This document shows, in pieces, positions 22,276 through 31,066 of a stretch of 35,679 nt of DNA. Location of the stretch: the NCBI GenBank assembly GCA_036405515.1, contig DASWXM010000008.1, positions 1 to 35,679 of the forward strand. Direction: 5' to 3'. A program made the position numbers and the translations under genes. This stretch comes from JASLCR01 sp036405515. Its GTDB lineage: Bacteria; Patescibacteriota; Saccharimonadia; Saccharimonadales; Saccharimonadaceae. Under the pieces are notes generated by a model. It saw only the letters and a program-made list of their open reading frames with translations. It had not been told where the DNA came from and searched no databases. Every line of letters begins with the position of its first letter. Position 1 is the stretch's first letter.

Positions 22276-23328
22276 ATGAGACAACTCTCAAAACATAGGC
22301 TCCATGAGCGAGGAGCAGCCCACTTTATTGCGCTGATCCTTTTTGTCGCTCTCGTCGGTGTCGTCGGCTTTGTCGGCTATAACGCTTGGCAAAAACAGAC
22401 TTCCAACGCTGGAAATAAGGCCACGCTGGGGTCACTCCAGACGCGGCTCAAGAATACAGAGGCAGCCTTAGTCAAAGCAAAGAAACTCGAGGCAAGCAAG
22501 CTAGAGAAATTCAACAATAAGCGCAAGAATGAGAAAAAAGAAGATCCAGAGATTGCTAAGCTTTATACACAATTAAATAAAGCTACGAAAGCCGCCAGCG
22601 ATCTTCCGAGTCTTGATACGGTAAACCAGCGTGTTGCCAACCGTACCGCTGACAAAGATGCCGCATATGCGCAGTATGTAGCGGCACAGCAAGAAGTGGA
22701 ACGCATTAAGGCCACGAAGAAGCAAATTGGACTTGCTGATGCAAGAAACAAGCGCGACAATAAGAAGACAAAGTGGCAAGAGGCTGAGACGGATCTCACG
22801 AAAGCGTCAGACAAAAAAACTGAGGTCTTAAGGGCCCAGGAAGCCATTAACACTGCGAAAGCTCAGATTGATGCACGTCGTCAGTCATGGGGACAGTGGA
22901 CTGCATTACAAAATGCACGCGCAAAAGTCGCAGAGCTGGAGAAGAAAATAGCCAGCCTAAAGGCTCAGATTGCAGAAGCTAAGAAAAATAGCGTGAAGGA
23001 TACAGGAAAGAAGTCTACACCAAAGCCAGCATCGACACCTGCACCGAAGTGCTCATCAGGTTACGTCTGCACGAAGAGCGGACAGCGCCTTCCACAATTT
23101 ACCAGCTGGGAATGGATTAAGCCATACAGTGACAAGGTCTGCAACCTAGAGCGTGCAACACGAATCGCAAATACACCTGATGGTGCCGTTTATCGATATG
23201 ATTACATGTGCCAGAAGCAACGACGCGCATACTCTTATGACTCATCGAAAGCTACGGGTGTCGCATACAAGACACAGTACAATTACTTCCGAATTAGTTC
23301 TGAAAAGAAGCTATGGAATCATAACTAA
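22276..23328 (+). CDS. Membrane-anchored coiled-coil protein with Cys C-domain (paralog 1)
   Basis: The 350-residue protein has a short basic N-terminus with HERGAAHF at residues 10-17, a single transmembrane helix (residues 17-35) and the juxtamembrane YNAWQKQTSNAG. Then comes a long Lys/Ala/Glu-rich coiled coil (about residues 55-250), a Pro/Lys hinge (KSTPKPASTPAPK), and a C-domain of about 75 residues with four Cys (CSSGYVC, VCNLE, YMCQKQRRAY). The likely topology is anchored with the rod outside. The ATG at 22276 places HERGAAHF at the same residue as in the paralog and has AAAGGA upstream. No known domain is recognised. A surface rod or attachment role is inference only. Confidence 0.75.
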   Translation: MRQLSKHRLHERGAAHFIALILFVALVGVVGFVGYNAWQKQTSNAGNKATLGSLQTRLKNTEAALVKAKKLEASKLEKFNNKRKNEKKEDPEIAKLYTQLNKATKAASDLPSLDTVNQRVANRTADKDAAYAQYVAAQQEVERIKATKKQIGLADARNKRDNKKTKWQEAETDLTKASDKKTEVLRAQEAINTAKAQIDARRQSWGQWTALQNARAKVAELEKKIASLKAQIAEAKKNSVKDTGKKSTPKPASTPAPKCSSGYVCTKSGQRLPQFTSWEWIKPYSDKVCNLERATRIANTPDGAVYRYDYMCQKQRRAYSYDSSKATGVAYKTQYNYFRISSEKKLWNHN

Positions 23329-23345
23329 TAAACTGTAAAGCTTAA

Positions 23346-23380
23346 TACAAAAAAATCGACCTCTGGTCGGTTTTTTTGTA
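23346..23380 (+). terminator. Terminator after coiled-coil paralog 1
   Basis: The stem CGACC/GGTCG with a 3-nt loop is extended by AAAAAAA/TTTTTTT to 16 bp; a strong T run follows on the plus strand. Confidence 0.95.
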
Positions 23381-23519
23381 TGGCCTATAGGTAGAGAACC
23401 TGATCGCTTTAGCATCATTTTAAAAGCCTCAGAAGAACATCCACCTTACTAAAACTTAATGAGTAATCTACTCTTCCCTCCTTTGTAAGCGGCTTTCTTA
23501 TATTTTCCTGAAATAACTC
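23381..23519. other. Spacer between the coiled-coil genes
   Basis: No ORF, RNA or repeat is seen in this part of the 260-nt gap. The right end (from about 23502) shows sequence similarity to the upstream region of paralog 1, so it is part of the duplicated promoter segment. Confidence 0.6.
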
Positions 23520-23546
23520 TTGTATTCATACCTCTCATGCTTTATG
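23520..23546 (+). promoter_or_regulatory. Conserved promoter block of the second coiled-coil gene
   Basis: TTGTAT, 15 nt, TTTATG, with CTCATGCTTTAT shared exactly with the paralog's block at the same relative position. Confidence 0.55.
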
Positions 23547-23588
23547 ATTCAAGTAACAACACTAAAGATTAAAAGGAATATGGGGAAT

Positions 23589-24494
23589 ATGGGGAAATTC
23601 ACAAATGGTAGACGCCACGAGCGTGGAGCGGCTCACTTCGTAGCGTTACTTGTTTTCGTGGCACTAGTCGGCGTCGTGGGCTTTGTCGGCTACAATGCTT
23701 GGCAAAAGCAAACTTCTAACGCCGGCGGAAGGAATACTGTCGGTACTCGAGCAGAGATTACAGCTGCCAAGAAAAAGATTACCAGTCTTGAGAGTCAACT
23801 CGCCAAAGCTAATGCAACCCTCAAGGAGAAGATAGCACTCGCTGAGGCAGCTTCAGAAAAATTTGTTACCTATCGTAATGCGCAAATGAAAGCTGACCCT
23901 GCAATCGATAAGCAATTCCGAGCAAAGTGGGCTGCAGGAAATACATATATAGATCTCCGGGAAGCACTCAAGAAGCAAGTTGCCACAGCAAAACAACGCT
24001 CAGGAATTTCGGCTAAAGAGCGTCGAGCTATCAATGCTACAGAGAAGAAAGTCGAAGCAGCAAAGACTGCATACGAAAAAGCTTCAAAGCCAGCCGATAC
24101 TATTCGCGAAAAGTGGGCTGCATATAAAACATATGCTGCCGCTAAAGCGCAAGTAGAAAAAGTTGAGAAGAAGATTGAACACCTAACATCAGATCTCAAG
24201 AAGGCAAAGAACCGTCTTGCCAAACTACAGCAGAAGAAAGACCAGGAAGCGCCAGCCACAAAGAATACACCAAGCCGAGCAAGCTGCCCTGCAGATAAAC
24301 CAGTTCGCGGATTTGCCAAGGGTGTTTGCTATCCAAAATACACTGCTTGGCAGAATGACAGCTGTACAACAGTAGTGCATTTCGATGGAGACACTGGCAA
24401 GAAAATACCTACGACTACCTGTGAGAAGTCACGCAAGCACTACTATGAGATACCTACTAGTAGTGGCGTAGGCTACAGCACAGAGCATAAGTAA
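23589..24494 (+). CDS. Membrane-anchored coiled-coil protein with Cys C-domain (paralog 2)
   Basis: This 301-residue protein shares the plan of its neighbour: HERGAAHF at residues 10-17, a transmembrane helix, NAWQKQTSNAG, a Lys/Ala-rich coiled coil (about 50-215), a short hinge, and a C-domain with CPADKP, VCYPKYTAW, SCTTV and CEKSRKHYY. In the first 37 residues from HERG, 34 are identical to paralog 1, while the rods are not alignable beyond composition. The C-domains share P-x-[FY]-T-x-W, C-x-K-x-R-x-x-Y and GV-x-Y-x-T. The ATG at 23589 is preferred to the one at 23580 by ribosome-site spacing and by register with the paralog. Function unknown. Confidence 0.75.
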   Translation: MGKFTNGRRHERGAAHFVALLVFVALVGVVGFVGYNAWQKQTSNAGGRNTVGTRAEITAAKKKITSLESQLAKANATLKEKIALAEAASEKFVTYRNAQMKADPAIDKQFRAKWAAGNTYIDLREALKKQVATAKQRSGISAKERRAINATEKKVEAAKTAYEKASKPADTIREKWAAYKTYAAAKAQVEKVEKKIEHLTSDLKKAKNRLAKLQQKKDQEAPATKNTPSRASCPADKPVRGFAKGVCYPKYTAWQNDSCTTVVHFDGDTGKKIPTTTCEKSRKHYYEIPTSSGVGYSTEHK

Positions 24495-24514
24495 CTATAC
24501 CTAATAAATACTTT

Positions 24515-24545
24515 AAATAAGAGAGTCGCTATGACTCTCTTATTT
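24515..24545. terminator. Bidirectional terminator between paralog 2 and lepA
   Basis: A perfect 13-bp stem AAATAAGAGAGTC/GACTCTCTTATTT with a 5-nt loop between converging genes. T-rich arms exist on both strands but there is no long T run. Confidence 0.85.
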
Positions 24546-24570
24546 ACATCACCTACCATTGATAGAAGCT

Positions 24571-26346
24571 CTAGTCTCGCTTCAGCATTACCGTGAAAGC
24601 TTCTGATGGTATATCTACTTTACCGAAGCGCTTCATGCGCTGCTTACCCTTAGCCTGCTTCTGCAACAGTTTCTTGCGACGTGATACGTCACCACCGTAC
24701 AGCTTTGCTGTCACATCCTTGCGATATGCACTCAGATCTTCGCGCGCGATAAATTTGCCACCAATCGCCGCCTGGAGCGAGACCTGAAAGCTCTGTCGAG
24801 GGATGACTTCTTTTAGCTTCTTAACTATCTCACGCCCTAGGCTTTGCGATTCAGAACGATGCGCCATAATACTTAGAGCATCAATCATCTCCCCTGATAC
24901 ATAAAAATCGATTCGTACCAAATCTTCAGCATGATAGTCAGCTAACTCGTAGTTAAAGCTACCGTATCCTGACGTAATACTCTTTAACTGATCATAAAAG
25001 TCAGTGAGTAAGTTCGCAAGCGGTGCTTCAAACGATATAAGCGCTCGCTCATCAATGTAGCTCAGATTTTTCTGCCTGCCGCGTTTTGAAATAATGAGCT
25101 GGATTACCCCACCAATGTATTCGGAAGGTACAACAATCTCACCATTAATCCACGGCTCACGAATCTCGACTACTTTCGTTACGTCAGGTAGCTCTGCGGC
25201 ACTTTTAATGTCTAGCTCTTCACCAGTAGTCATCGTCACCTGATAGTCAGTCGAGGGATTCGTAACCACGAGATCAAGATCATACTCACGTTCCAGGCGC
25301 TCGCGAATAATATCCATATGCAATAGGCCAAGGAAGCCAATACGCACGCCGAATCCAAGCACCGGTGAATTCTCTGGCTCAAACTGTAAGGCAGAATCAC
25401 TGAGCGACAATTTCTCAACCGCCTCTTTAAGATCGTTATAGTCCTCATTGCTTGTCGGGAAGAAGCCGGCATACACAAAAGGTTTAACATTTTTATAGCC
25501 CGGTAGAGGCTCACCCGCAGTAGCACGTTTTGTCGTGATCGTATCGCCTACCTTCGCCTCACGTGTTGTCTTCAGGTTCGTGACAATATAGCCTATCTCG
25601 CCTGTCCCGATTTCTGGCTCAGGAGACATGGTCGGCGACAAAGCACCCACTTCAAGAGCCAAACCTGATGCTCCAGTAGCAAGCATCTGAATCGTATCAC
25701 CCTTTTTGATCGCACCATCAACAGTTCTGGTATAGAGAATCACCCCACGATAATCATCGTAGTAACTGTCAAAGATCAATGCACGCGTAGGCTTGTCATC
25801 CACACCTTTTGGTGCTGGAATCCGCTCGACTATCGCCTCAAGTACTTCGGGCACGCCTTCGCCTGTTTTAGCAGAGATTTTCAGGATATCCTCTTCTTTA
25901 CAGCCAAGCAAATTAATTACTTCTTTCGATACGCGTGGCACGTCAGCAGCCGGAAGATCGACTTTGTTTAATACAGGAATAATCTCAAGTCCTGACTCAA
26001 TTGCGAGATATACATTAGCAAGTGTCTGCGCCTGAATGCCCTGCGACGCATCAACGACCAGCACAGCACCTTCGCATGCTTCGAGCGAGCGGGATACTTC
26101 GTAGCTAAAATCGACATGTCCTGGAGTATCAATCAAATTTAGATCAATTCCGTTATACTTCATCCTCACTGGCGCGAGTTTGATTGTAATCCCCTTTTCG
26201 CGTTCAAGCTCCATCGAGTCAAGTAACTGGCTTTTCATGTCACGTTTCTGAACAGTACCGGTGACCTCCATCAAACGATCGGCAAGAGTGCTCTTGCCGT
26301 GATCAATATGTGCGATGATACAAAAATTTCTAATAGACTGCTGCAT
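24571..26346 (-). CDS. lepA: Elongation factor 4 (LepA)
   Basis: LepA is a ribosome-bound translational GTPase that affects initiation or back-translocation. The 591 residues match the family length. The G motifs are AHIDHGKST (12-20), DTPGHVDF, NKVDLP and SAKTGEGV. The LepA-specific C-terminal end is present (AIGGKFIAREDLSAYRKDVTAKLYGGD, RKKLLQKQAKGKQRMKRFG). The ATG lies two bases after the murJ stop, so the two genes form one transcription and translation unit; LepA is the last gene before the terminator. Confidence 0.98.
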   Translation of the reverse strand: MQQSIRNFCIIAHIDHGKSTLADRLMEVTGTVQKRDMKSQLLDSMELEREKGITIKLAPVRMKYNGIDLNLIDTPGHVDFSYEVSRSLEACEGAVLVVDASQGIQAQTLANVYLAIESGLEIIPVLNKVDLPAADVPRVSKEVINLLGCKEEDILKISAKTGEGVPEVLEAIVERIPAPKGVDDKPTRALIFDSYYDDYRGVILYTRTVDGAIKKGDTIQMLATGASGLALEVGALSPTMSPEPEIGTGEIGYIVTNLKTTREAKVGDTITTKRATAGEPLPGYKNVKPFVYAGFFPTSNEDYNDLKEAVEKLSLSDSALQFEPENSPVLGFGVRIGFLGLLHMDIIRERLEREYDLDLVVTNPSTDYQVTMTTGEELDIKSAAELPDVTKVVEIREPWINGEIVVPSEYIGGVIQLIISKRGRQKNLSYIDERALISFEAPLANLLTDFYDQLKSITSGYGSFNYELADYHAEDLVRIDFYVSGEMIDALSIMAHRSESQSLGREIVKKLKEVIPRQSFQVSLQAAIGGKFIAREDLSAYRKDVTAKLYGGDVSRRKKLLQKQAKGKQRMKRFGKVDIPSEAFTVMLKRD

Positions 26347-26348
26347 AC

Positions 26349-28031
26349 TTACTTTCTAGTTAGGTTAACTCTGCCAAAGAGCAACTTGAGAACTACTGAT
26401 TTAATAATCAAAAATAGTCTGCGACCAATACTGATCACCGGATCAGCCTCTTTTAGGCCAAGCAATCTACTACAAAGCACATAAAAACTCAAACTAATAA
26501 ATGCAATCAGTGCGAATTTTGGAAATGTCTGCAGAAAACTATTGTCCGTACTGCTAAACGGCAGAAGTTTAACAAGCACATAGCTCACGAATCCTGTCAT
26601 GGCAGCAGCTATTGCCATCCGTCCCATCATGTGCCAAAAGAATCCCCCGAATAAGCCAGGAATACGACGTGCCATCACGGTAAAGAGAATAGCAATTTCC
26701 ACGACAGCTACGATAGACTGTGCAAACGCCAGACCGTAGACTCCCATATCAAGTGACATCGTAAACCAGATCGCAAGTACAATATTAAGGCCAATAGCGA
26801 AGATTGAAATATAAAGCGGTGTCTTTGTGTCTTGCTGTGCGTAGAAACTGCGTGCTGCGATGAAATAAATCGAACGGAAGAGTATTGCTACGACGAGTAT
26901 TCCGAGTAGTCCGGCAATGGTTGATTCACCCCCCGATTTAATAAAACTCACAACATACCCACGAGTCGCAAAGGTAATCATCGCAACTGGCAAACTCAAC
27001 CAGATGATAATGCGTAGCAGTGTCTGTAGCTCGCTACTAAACAAATCGGACCGTCCTTCATTCAAACGCTCGGTCAGTTTCGGAAAAGCAGCGGTCGAAA
27101 TAGCTACACCGATAAGATTGATCGGCATCATGCTGAGTGTTGATGCTTGCTGATAATAACGCATCGCGCCGTCTCCCAGACGAGACGCAAGGTTTGTCTC
27201 GACGATACTGTTCAGATAATCAGCTCCTTGGTCAAGTGAGCGCGGAGGCAACAGCTGAAGCACTCGACGAAATCCTTTGTTTTTCCAGAAAATTTTGAAC
27301 TGATAGTCAAATCCAAGCCCAACCAATCCAATAGTACTCACAATAAGCTGCATAACTGAACCGAGTGCAACACCCAGTGCAACACCCATGATTCCACCGT
27401 CAAATATCTGCCATCCAAAGATCGATATACCGTTCGTAAAGAAGAGGGCACCAATAATGATACCAATATTGTAAATCATTGGAGCAAGGGTATAGAATGC
27501 AAATCGACCAACCGCCTGTTGTATGCTTGCGATTACCGTTGCGATTGCAAACAAGAATGGATTTACCGCAATCACCCTCATCATGCTGACTGCAAGCCCA
27601 TGGCCAGACTCACTTAGTCCGGGACCAACTACATAACTTACAAGTGGATCTGCAAAGATAATAATCAGTACCGATGTGATCAACGTGGCAATGGCCATCA
27701 GATTAATCAAACTCGTCGAGAGCTCCCAGGCAGACTTTTTATTGCCTGTGATCATACGCTGATTAAATACCGGAATAAATGTCACGCTCAGTGCACCAGA
27801 CACGAGAATAAAGAACATGAAGTCAGGAATCATAAAGGCCGCCGTGTAGGCATCAATCCCGACCGGATATCCCGCATGCTCAGCACTCGGCAAATAGAGA
27901 CCGTTTAGAAGGCGGTCTCTATAGATACCAAGTAAGCTCGAGAAAAGTGTTGAGCCGGCCAGCAGCCCTGCTGCTATCTGGACAGTTACCTTGCGGTTGA
28001 CTTTGGCTACAACACTTCGTACTCTTCCCAT
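26349..28031 (-). CDS. murJ: Lipid II flippase MurJ (MviN family)
   Basis: MurJ flips lipid II across the membrane for peptidoglycan synthesis. The 560-residue protein has 12-14 hydrophobic helices and family features: SLLGIYRDRLLNGLYLPSAEHAG near the N-terminus, VSGALSVTFIPVFNQ, the dimer-like repeat with LPPRSLDQGADYLNSIVETNLASRLGDGAMRYYQQAS, and RSFYAQQDTKTPLYISI. The Arg and Asp residues of the central cavity are visible (RDR, RLGDG). It follows ftsH by 9 nt and precedes lepA by 2 nt. It fits functionally with the class A PBP at 2.5 kb. Confidence 0.94.
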   Translation of the reverse strand: MGRVRSVVAKVNRKVTVQIAAGLLAGSTLFSSLLGIYRDRLLNGLYLPSAEHAGYPVGIDAYTAAFMIPDFMFFILVSGALSVTFIPVFNQRMITGNKKSAWELSTSLINLMAIATLITSVLIIIFADPLVSYVVGPGLSESGHGLAVSMMRVIAVNPFLFAIATVIASIQQAVGRFAFYTLAPMIYNIGIIIGALFFTNGISIFGWQIFDGGIMGVALGVALGSVMQLIVSTIGLVGLGFDYQFKIFWKNKGFRRVLQLLPPRSLDQGADYLNSIVETNLASRLGDGAMRYYQQASTLSMMPINLIGVAISTAAFPKLTERLNEGRSDLFSSELQTLLRIIIWLSLPVAMITFATRGYVVSFIKSGGESTIAGLLGILVVAILFRSIYFIAARSFYAQQDTKTPLYISIFAIGLNIVLAIWFTMSLDMGVYGLAFAQSIVAVVEIAILFTVMARRIPGLFGGFFWHMMGRMAIAAAMTGFVSYVLVKLLPFSSTDNSFLQTFPKFALIAFISLSFYVLCSRLLGLKEADPVISIGRRLFLIIKSVVLKLLFGRVNLTRK

Positions 28032-28040
28032 ATTTAAGCT

Positions 28041-29915
28041 CTAGGCTGCGTGAAGCATTGCCTCTTTTGGTAGTTTCGTACCCTTGAGTACGTGCAACAC
28101 AGCATCTTCCTCGAGCGTTTCTTCCTTGAGAAGTGCTTTTGCAAGCTCGTGCAGCTCATCCAGATTATCCCGTAAAACAATCTCGGCACGTTTCGCCGCT
28201 TCTTGCATCAGAGCTTTCACTTCACTATCGATTTCCTTTGCAGTATCGTCACTATACGGTCGCTCATGCGTAATCTTATCAAATACCATGCCCCCATTAT
28301 CTTCGTGGAACACCTGATCACGGAGCTTCATACCCATGCCTTGCTCAATAACCATGTCACGAGCAATTTCAGTTGCTTTTCGCAGGTCACTACCCGCGCC
28401 TGTCGTGATTCCATCATTGCCATAAATGATTTTTTCAGCGATACGACCACCGAGTGCACGTGCCAGAATATCTTTGAATTCATATACATTCGTGTAGCTC
28501 TTGTCTTCTGGTGGCAAGAACCATGTTACGCCGCCAGTACCGCCACGTGGAATGATAGTTACCTTATGTACAGGATCGGAGTCGGGAAGTATATGGCCCA
28601 CAATAGCATGACCAGCTTCATGGTAGGCCGTCAGTTCTTTCTCTTTTTCATTCATTACCTTTGCTTTTCGCTCAGGACCAATGGCAACTTTTTCAAATGC
28701 CTCGGTAACATCTGCGCCGGAGATCTTCTTTGCATTGCGACGTGCTGCAATAATTGCTGCTTCATTGGCAATATTTGCAAGATCAGCACCCGATGATCCG
28801 GCGGTTTTTGCTGCCAGTTTATCAAGATTGACCGTATCGTCAGCTGGCTTGTTCTTAAAGTGAACTTTTAGAATCGCCTCACGGTCTCTTCGCTCAGGCA
28901 GCATAATATTGGTACGACGGTCAAAACGGCCAGGTCGAAGAAGGGCAGGGTCGAGCACATCAGCACGGTTCGTTGCCGCCAGCACGATTACATTCGTACC
29001 GGTTTCAAATCCGTCCATCTCAACAAGAATCTGGTTCAGTGTTTGTTCACGCTCATCGTGGCCACCGCCCATTCCCGAACCACGCTTACGTCCGACGGCA
29101 TCAATCTCATCAATAAAGATAATCGCTGGTGCATTCTTTTTTGCTTTAGCAAACAAGTCACGGACACGTGACGCACCGACACCGACAAACATCTCAACAA
29201 ATTCAGAACCAGAAATAGAGAAGAACGGCACATTCGCTTCGCCCGCAACAGCACGCGCCAACATTGTTTTACCTGTTCCCGGGTTACCAACGAGCAAAAC
29301 TCCCTTTGGAATCTTTGCGCCAAGTTCCTGATATTTCTTTGGATGTTTCAAGAAATCCACTACCTCTTCAAGATCCTGCTTGGCAGCATCATTACCGGCG
29401 ATATCATCAAAGACAACTTTTTCTTTATCAAGGCCGTAAAGCTTTGCCTTGCTTTTACCAAAGCCCATAGCCTGGTTGTTCTGGCCTTGTGCTTGACGCA
29501 TCATAAAGAGGAAGAGTGCACCGATAAGAAGTACCGGCACAAAGATACTTGCAAGCGTCCAGATAGTATCACCCGTCTGTGATGGTGCGCTATCAGATAC
29601 TGCCTTCCGGCCTTTTTCGTTAAGAAGATTTTCTTTAAGGAGTGTACTAGCACCACCCTGAATATATGACTTTTCAGTTGGCTTAGACTCACCCTTTACT
29701 GTAACTGTCAGATCGTCACCCTGGCCTTCAATCTTTGAGATCTCTCCATTATTGGCTCGCTCGATAACACTTGCGACTGCTACTTTCTTGAGATCACCAC
29801 GCGGTGCCCCAATCATAAATGCTGCCGATACGAGTACGACCATCAAAATCCAAAAAAGAGTCAGTCGAACCGTGTTACTGACCGAGCGTTTTGGAGCTTT
29901 CGGTTTTTTTGCCAT
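28041..29915 (-). CDS. ftsH: Membrane AAA+ zinc protease FtsH
   Basis: FtsH degrades misfolded and regulatory proteins at the membrane. The 624 residues show two transmembrane helices (about 17-36 and 120-140) around a small external domain, the AAA+ module with Walker A GNPGTGKT (210-217), Walker B IIFIDEID, the second region of homology, and the zinc protease site HEAGH (432-436) with Asp510 (TTGAGSD) as the likely third ligand. The ribosome site AAGGA precedes the ATG. TATAAT lies 57 nt upstream, giving one of the longer leaders of this strand. Confidence 0.98.
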   Translation of the reverse strand: MAKKPKAPKRSVSNTVRLTLFWILMVVLVSAAFMIGAPRGDLKKVAVASVIERANNGEISKIEGQGDDLTVTVKGESKPTEKSYIQGGASTLLKENLLNEKGRKAVSDSAPSQTGDTIWTLASIFVPVLLIGALFLFMMRQAQGQNNQAMGFGKSKAKLYGLDKEKVVFDDIAGNDAAKQDLEEVVDFLKHPKKYQELGAKIPKGVLLVGNPGTGKTMLARAVAGEANVPFFSISGSEFVEMFVGVGASRVRDLFAKAKKNAPAIIFIDEIDAVGRKRGSGMGGGHDEREQTLNQILVEMDGFETGTNVIVLAATNRADVLDPALLRPGRFDRRTNIMLPERRDREAILKVHFKNKPADDTVNLDKLAAKTAGSSGADLANIANEAAIIAARRNAKKISGADVTEAFEKVAIGPERKAKVMNEKEKELTAYHEAGHAIVGHILPDSDPVHKVTIIPRGGTGGVTWFLPPEDKSYTNVYEFKDILARALGGRIAEKIIYGNDGITTGAGSDLRKATEIARDMVIEQGMGMKLRDQVFHEDNGGMVFDKITHERPYSDDTAKEIDSEVKALMQEAAKRAEIVLRDNLDELHELAKALLKEETLEEDAVLHVLKGTKLPKEAMLHAA

Positions 29916-29972
29916 GAATAATTACATCCTTCCTGTCTTGTTGCGCCGATTTGGCGATTGCCCATTCATTAA

Positions 29973-29978
29973 ATTATA
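29973..29978 (-). promoter_or_regulatory. -10 box (TATAAT) of ftsH
   Basis: GATATAAT lies 57 nt before the ftsH ATG, just after the tilS stop. Two out-of-frame ATG codons (29969, 29965) follow the box at 3 and 7 nt. Confidence 0.6.
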
Positions 29979-29989
29979 TCATTTTACCT

Positions 29990-30832
29990 CTAGTCACTCC
30001 ATATGGATTCAAGAGAAAATTCCTGAAGTGTAAGCCTTATCAGCAGACCGCCACCAACTTGCACTTGAGATCCTGGCCTGAATGTCTTAATCGCAAGTAG
30101 TAATCGCTCGAGTTGCGGACGCGTTAGACGTGAATCCGTCAGATAACGCAAGAGTTCACAAGCGACATTTTCTGACACCATTATCATGAAGTAGCGTCGT
30201 GAGCGCACTATATCGCTTAATCGGCTAAGTTCTACATCTATCTCTGCACGAAGATCCCTCTGATGTTCATATAGTTTCAGCAGCTGGCCTCTTTCACTGT
30301 CTGTAAGGTGCCACAACACGCGGCGCAACTGATTTCGTGTGTAGATATCAGTCTGATTTGTCTCATCCTCCACCCATTCAAGATTATGATCCGCCGCATA
30401 GTTATAGATATCTTTCTTTGTCATATGAAACAGCGGCCGCTCAACATCACTACTACCAAATACCGCCAACCCTCGCCAGCCGGTACCACGCCATACATTG
30501 AGCGCAATGGTCTCGATCAGGTCATCTTGATGGTGTGCTGTCACGATAACTCCGCCGTACTTTTTAGCAACCGCCCGCAGGAATTCATATCGCGCGTATC
30601 GTGCATCAGCTTCAGAGGTACTTTTAGTCAAATTTCCATGGCCAATTTCACATTTCAATCTGTATTTCTGACTCAATTTCTCTACAAATCGTGCATCAGC
30701 TTCAGAGTCTTCTCCACGAATTCCATGCTCAAAATGCGCTACAATCAGCTCATCGGTTTCGTACTGACTCGCAAGCATGTCGAGCAATACCACCGAGTCC
30801 ACCCCGCCTGATACTGCAACAATTCGCTTCAC
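29990..30832 (-). CDS. tilS: tRNA(Ile)-lysidine synthase TilS
   Basis: TilS attaches lysine to C34 of the CAU-anticodon tRNA-Ile so that it reads AUA. The N-terminal PP-loop is VSGGVDSVVLLDML (SGGxDS at 8-13), followed by VAHFEHGIRGEDSEADARFVEKL, ARYEFLRAVAKKYGG, VTAHHQDDLIETIALNVWRGTGWRGLAVF and RNQLRRVLW, all family hallmarks. At 280 residues it is of the short type, lacking the C-terminal domains of the E. coli enzyme, as in some thermophiles. It starts with GTG, five bases after the stop of a small membrane protein gene. Confidence 0.95.
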   Translation of the reverse strand: MKRIVAVSGGVDSVVLLDMLASQYETDELIVAHFEHGIRGEDSEADARFVEKLSQKYRLKCEIGHGNLTKSTSEADARYARYEFLRAVAKKYGGVIVTAHHQDDLIETIALNVWRGTGWRGLAVFGSSDVERPLFHMTKKDIYNYAADHNLEWVEDETNQTDIYTRNQLRRVLWHLTDSERGQLLKLYEHQRDLRAEIDVELSRLSDIVRSRRYFMIMVSENVACELLRYLTDSRLTRPQLERLLLAIKTFRPGSQVQVGGGLLIRLTLQEFSLESIWSD

Positions 30833-30837
30833 CAGAC

Positions 30838-31011
30838 TTATCCGAGCTGTTTACTCAGCCACACGGCCAGCCATATTCCAAGGAAGCCGCCAACCATACC
30901 CATCAGGACGCTGGCGATACCAAAAGAATTGTAGTCGCCCCAAAGCATCGGCACTACGGCGCCAATTGTCATGCCACCAACGGCACCAATCGTGACGGTT
31001 CGTTTATTCAT
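30838..31011 (-). CDS. Small two-helix membrane protein upstream of tilS
   Basis: This 57-residue gene encodes two hydrophobic segments rich in Gly and Met (VTIGAVGGMTIGAVVPMLWG and IASVLMGMVGGFLGIWLAVWL) around a short loop (DYNSFG), with positive charge at both ends. TATAAT ends 6 nt before the ATG, the standard leaderless promoter of this genome, and tilS follows after five bases. These two facts support a real gene. No family is recognised. The Gly pattern suggests helix packing or oligomerisation. Confidence 0.75.
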   Translation of the reverse strand: MNKRTVTIGAVGGMTIGAVVPMLWGDYNSFGIASVLMGMVGGFLGIWLAVWLSKQLG

Positions 31012-31017
31012 GCTTCC

Positions 31018-31023
31018 ATTATA
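31018..31023 (-). promoter_or_regulatory. -10 box (TATAAT), 6 nt before the small membrane protein gene
   Basis: AGTATAAT plus spacer GGAAGC before the ATG at 31011; would also drive tilS. Confidence 0.65.
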
Positions 31024-31066
31024 CTCTACCGGTACTCACAGCAAGCTACGGTAATCAGTCGTATTC

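Noticed and set aside
28203..28796. Plus-strand frame of 197 residues
   Set aside because: Antisense to the protease domain of ftsH, whose motifs (HEAGH) fix the coding strand.
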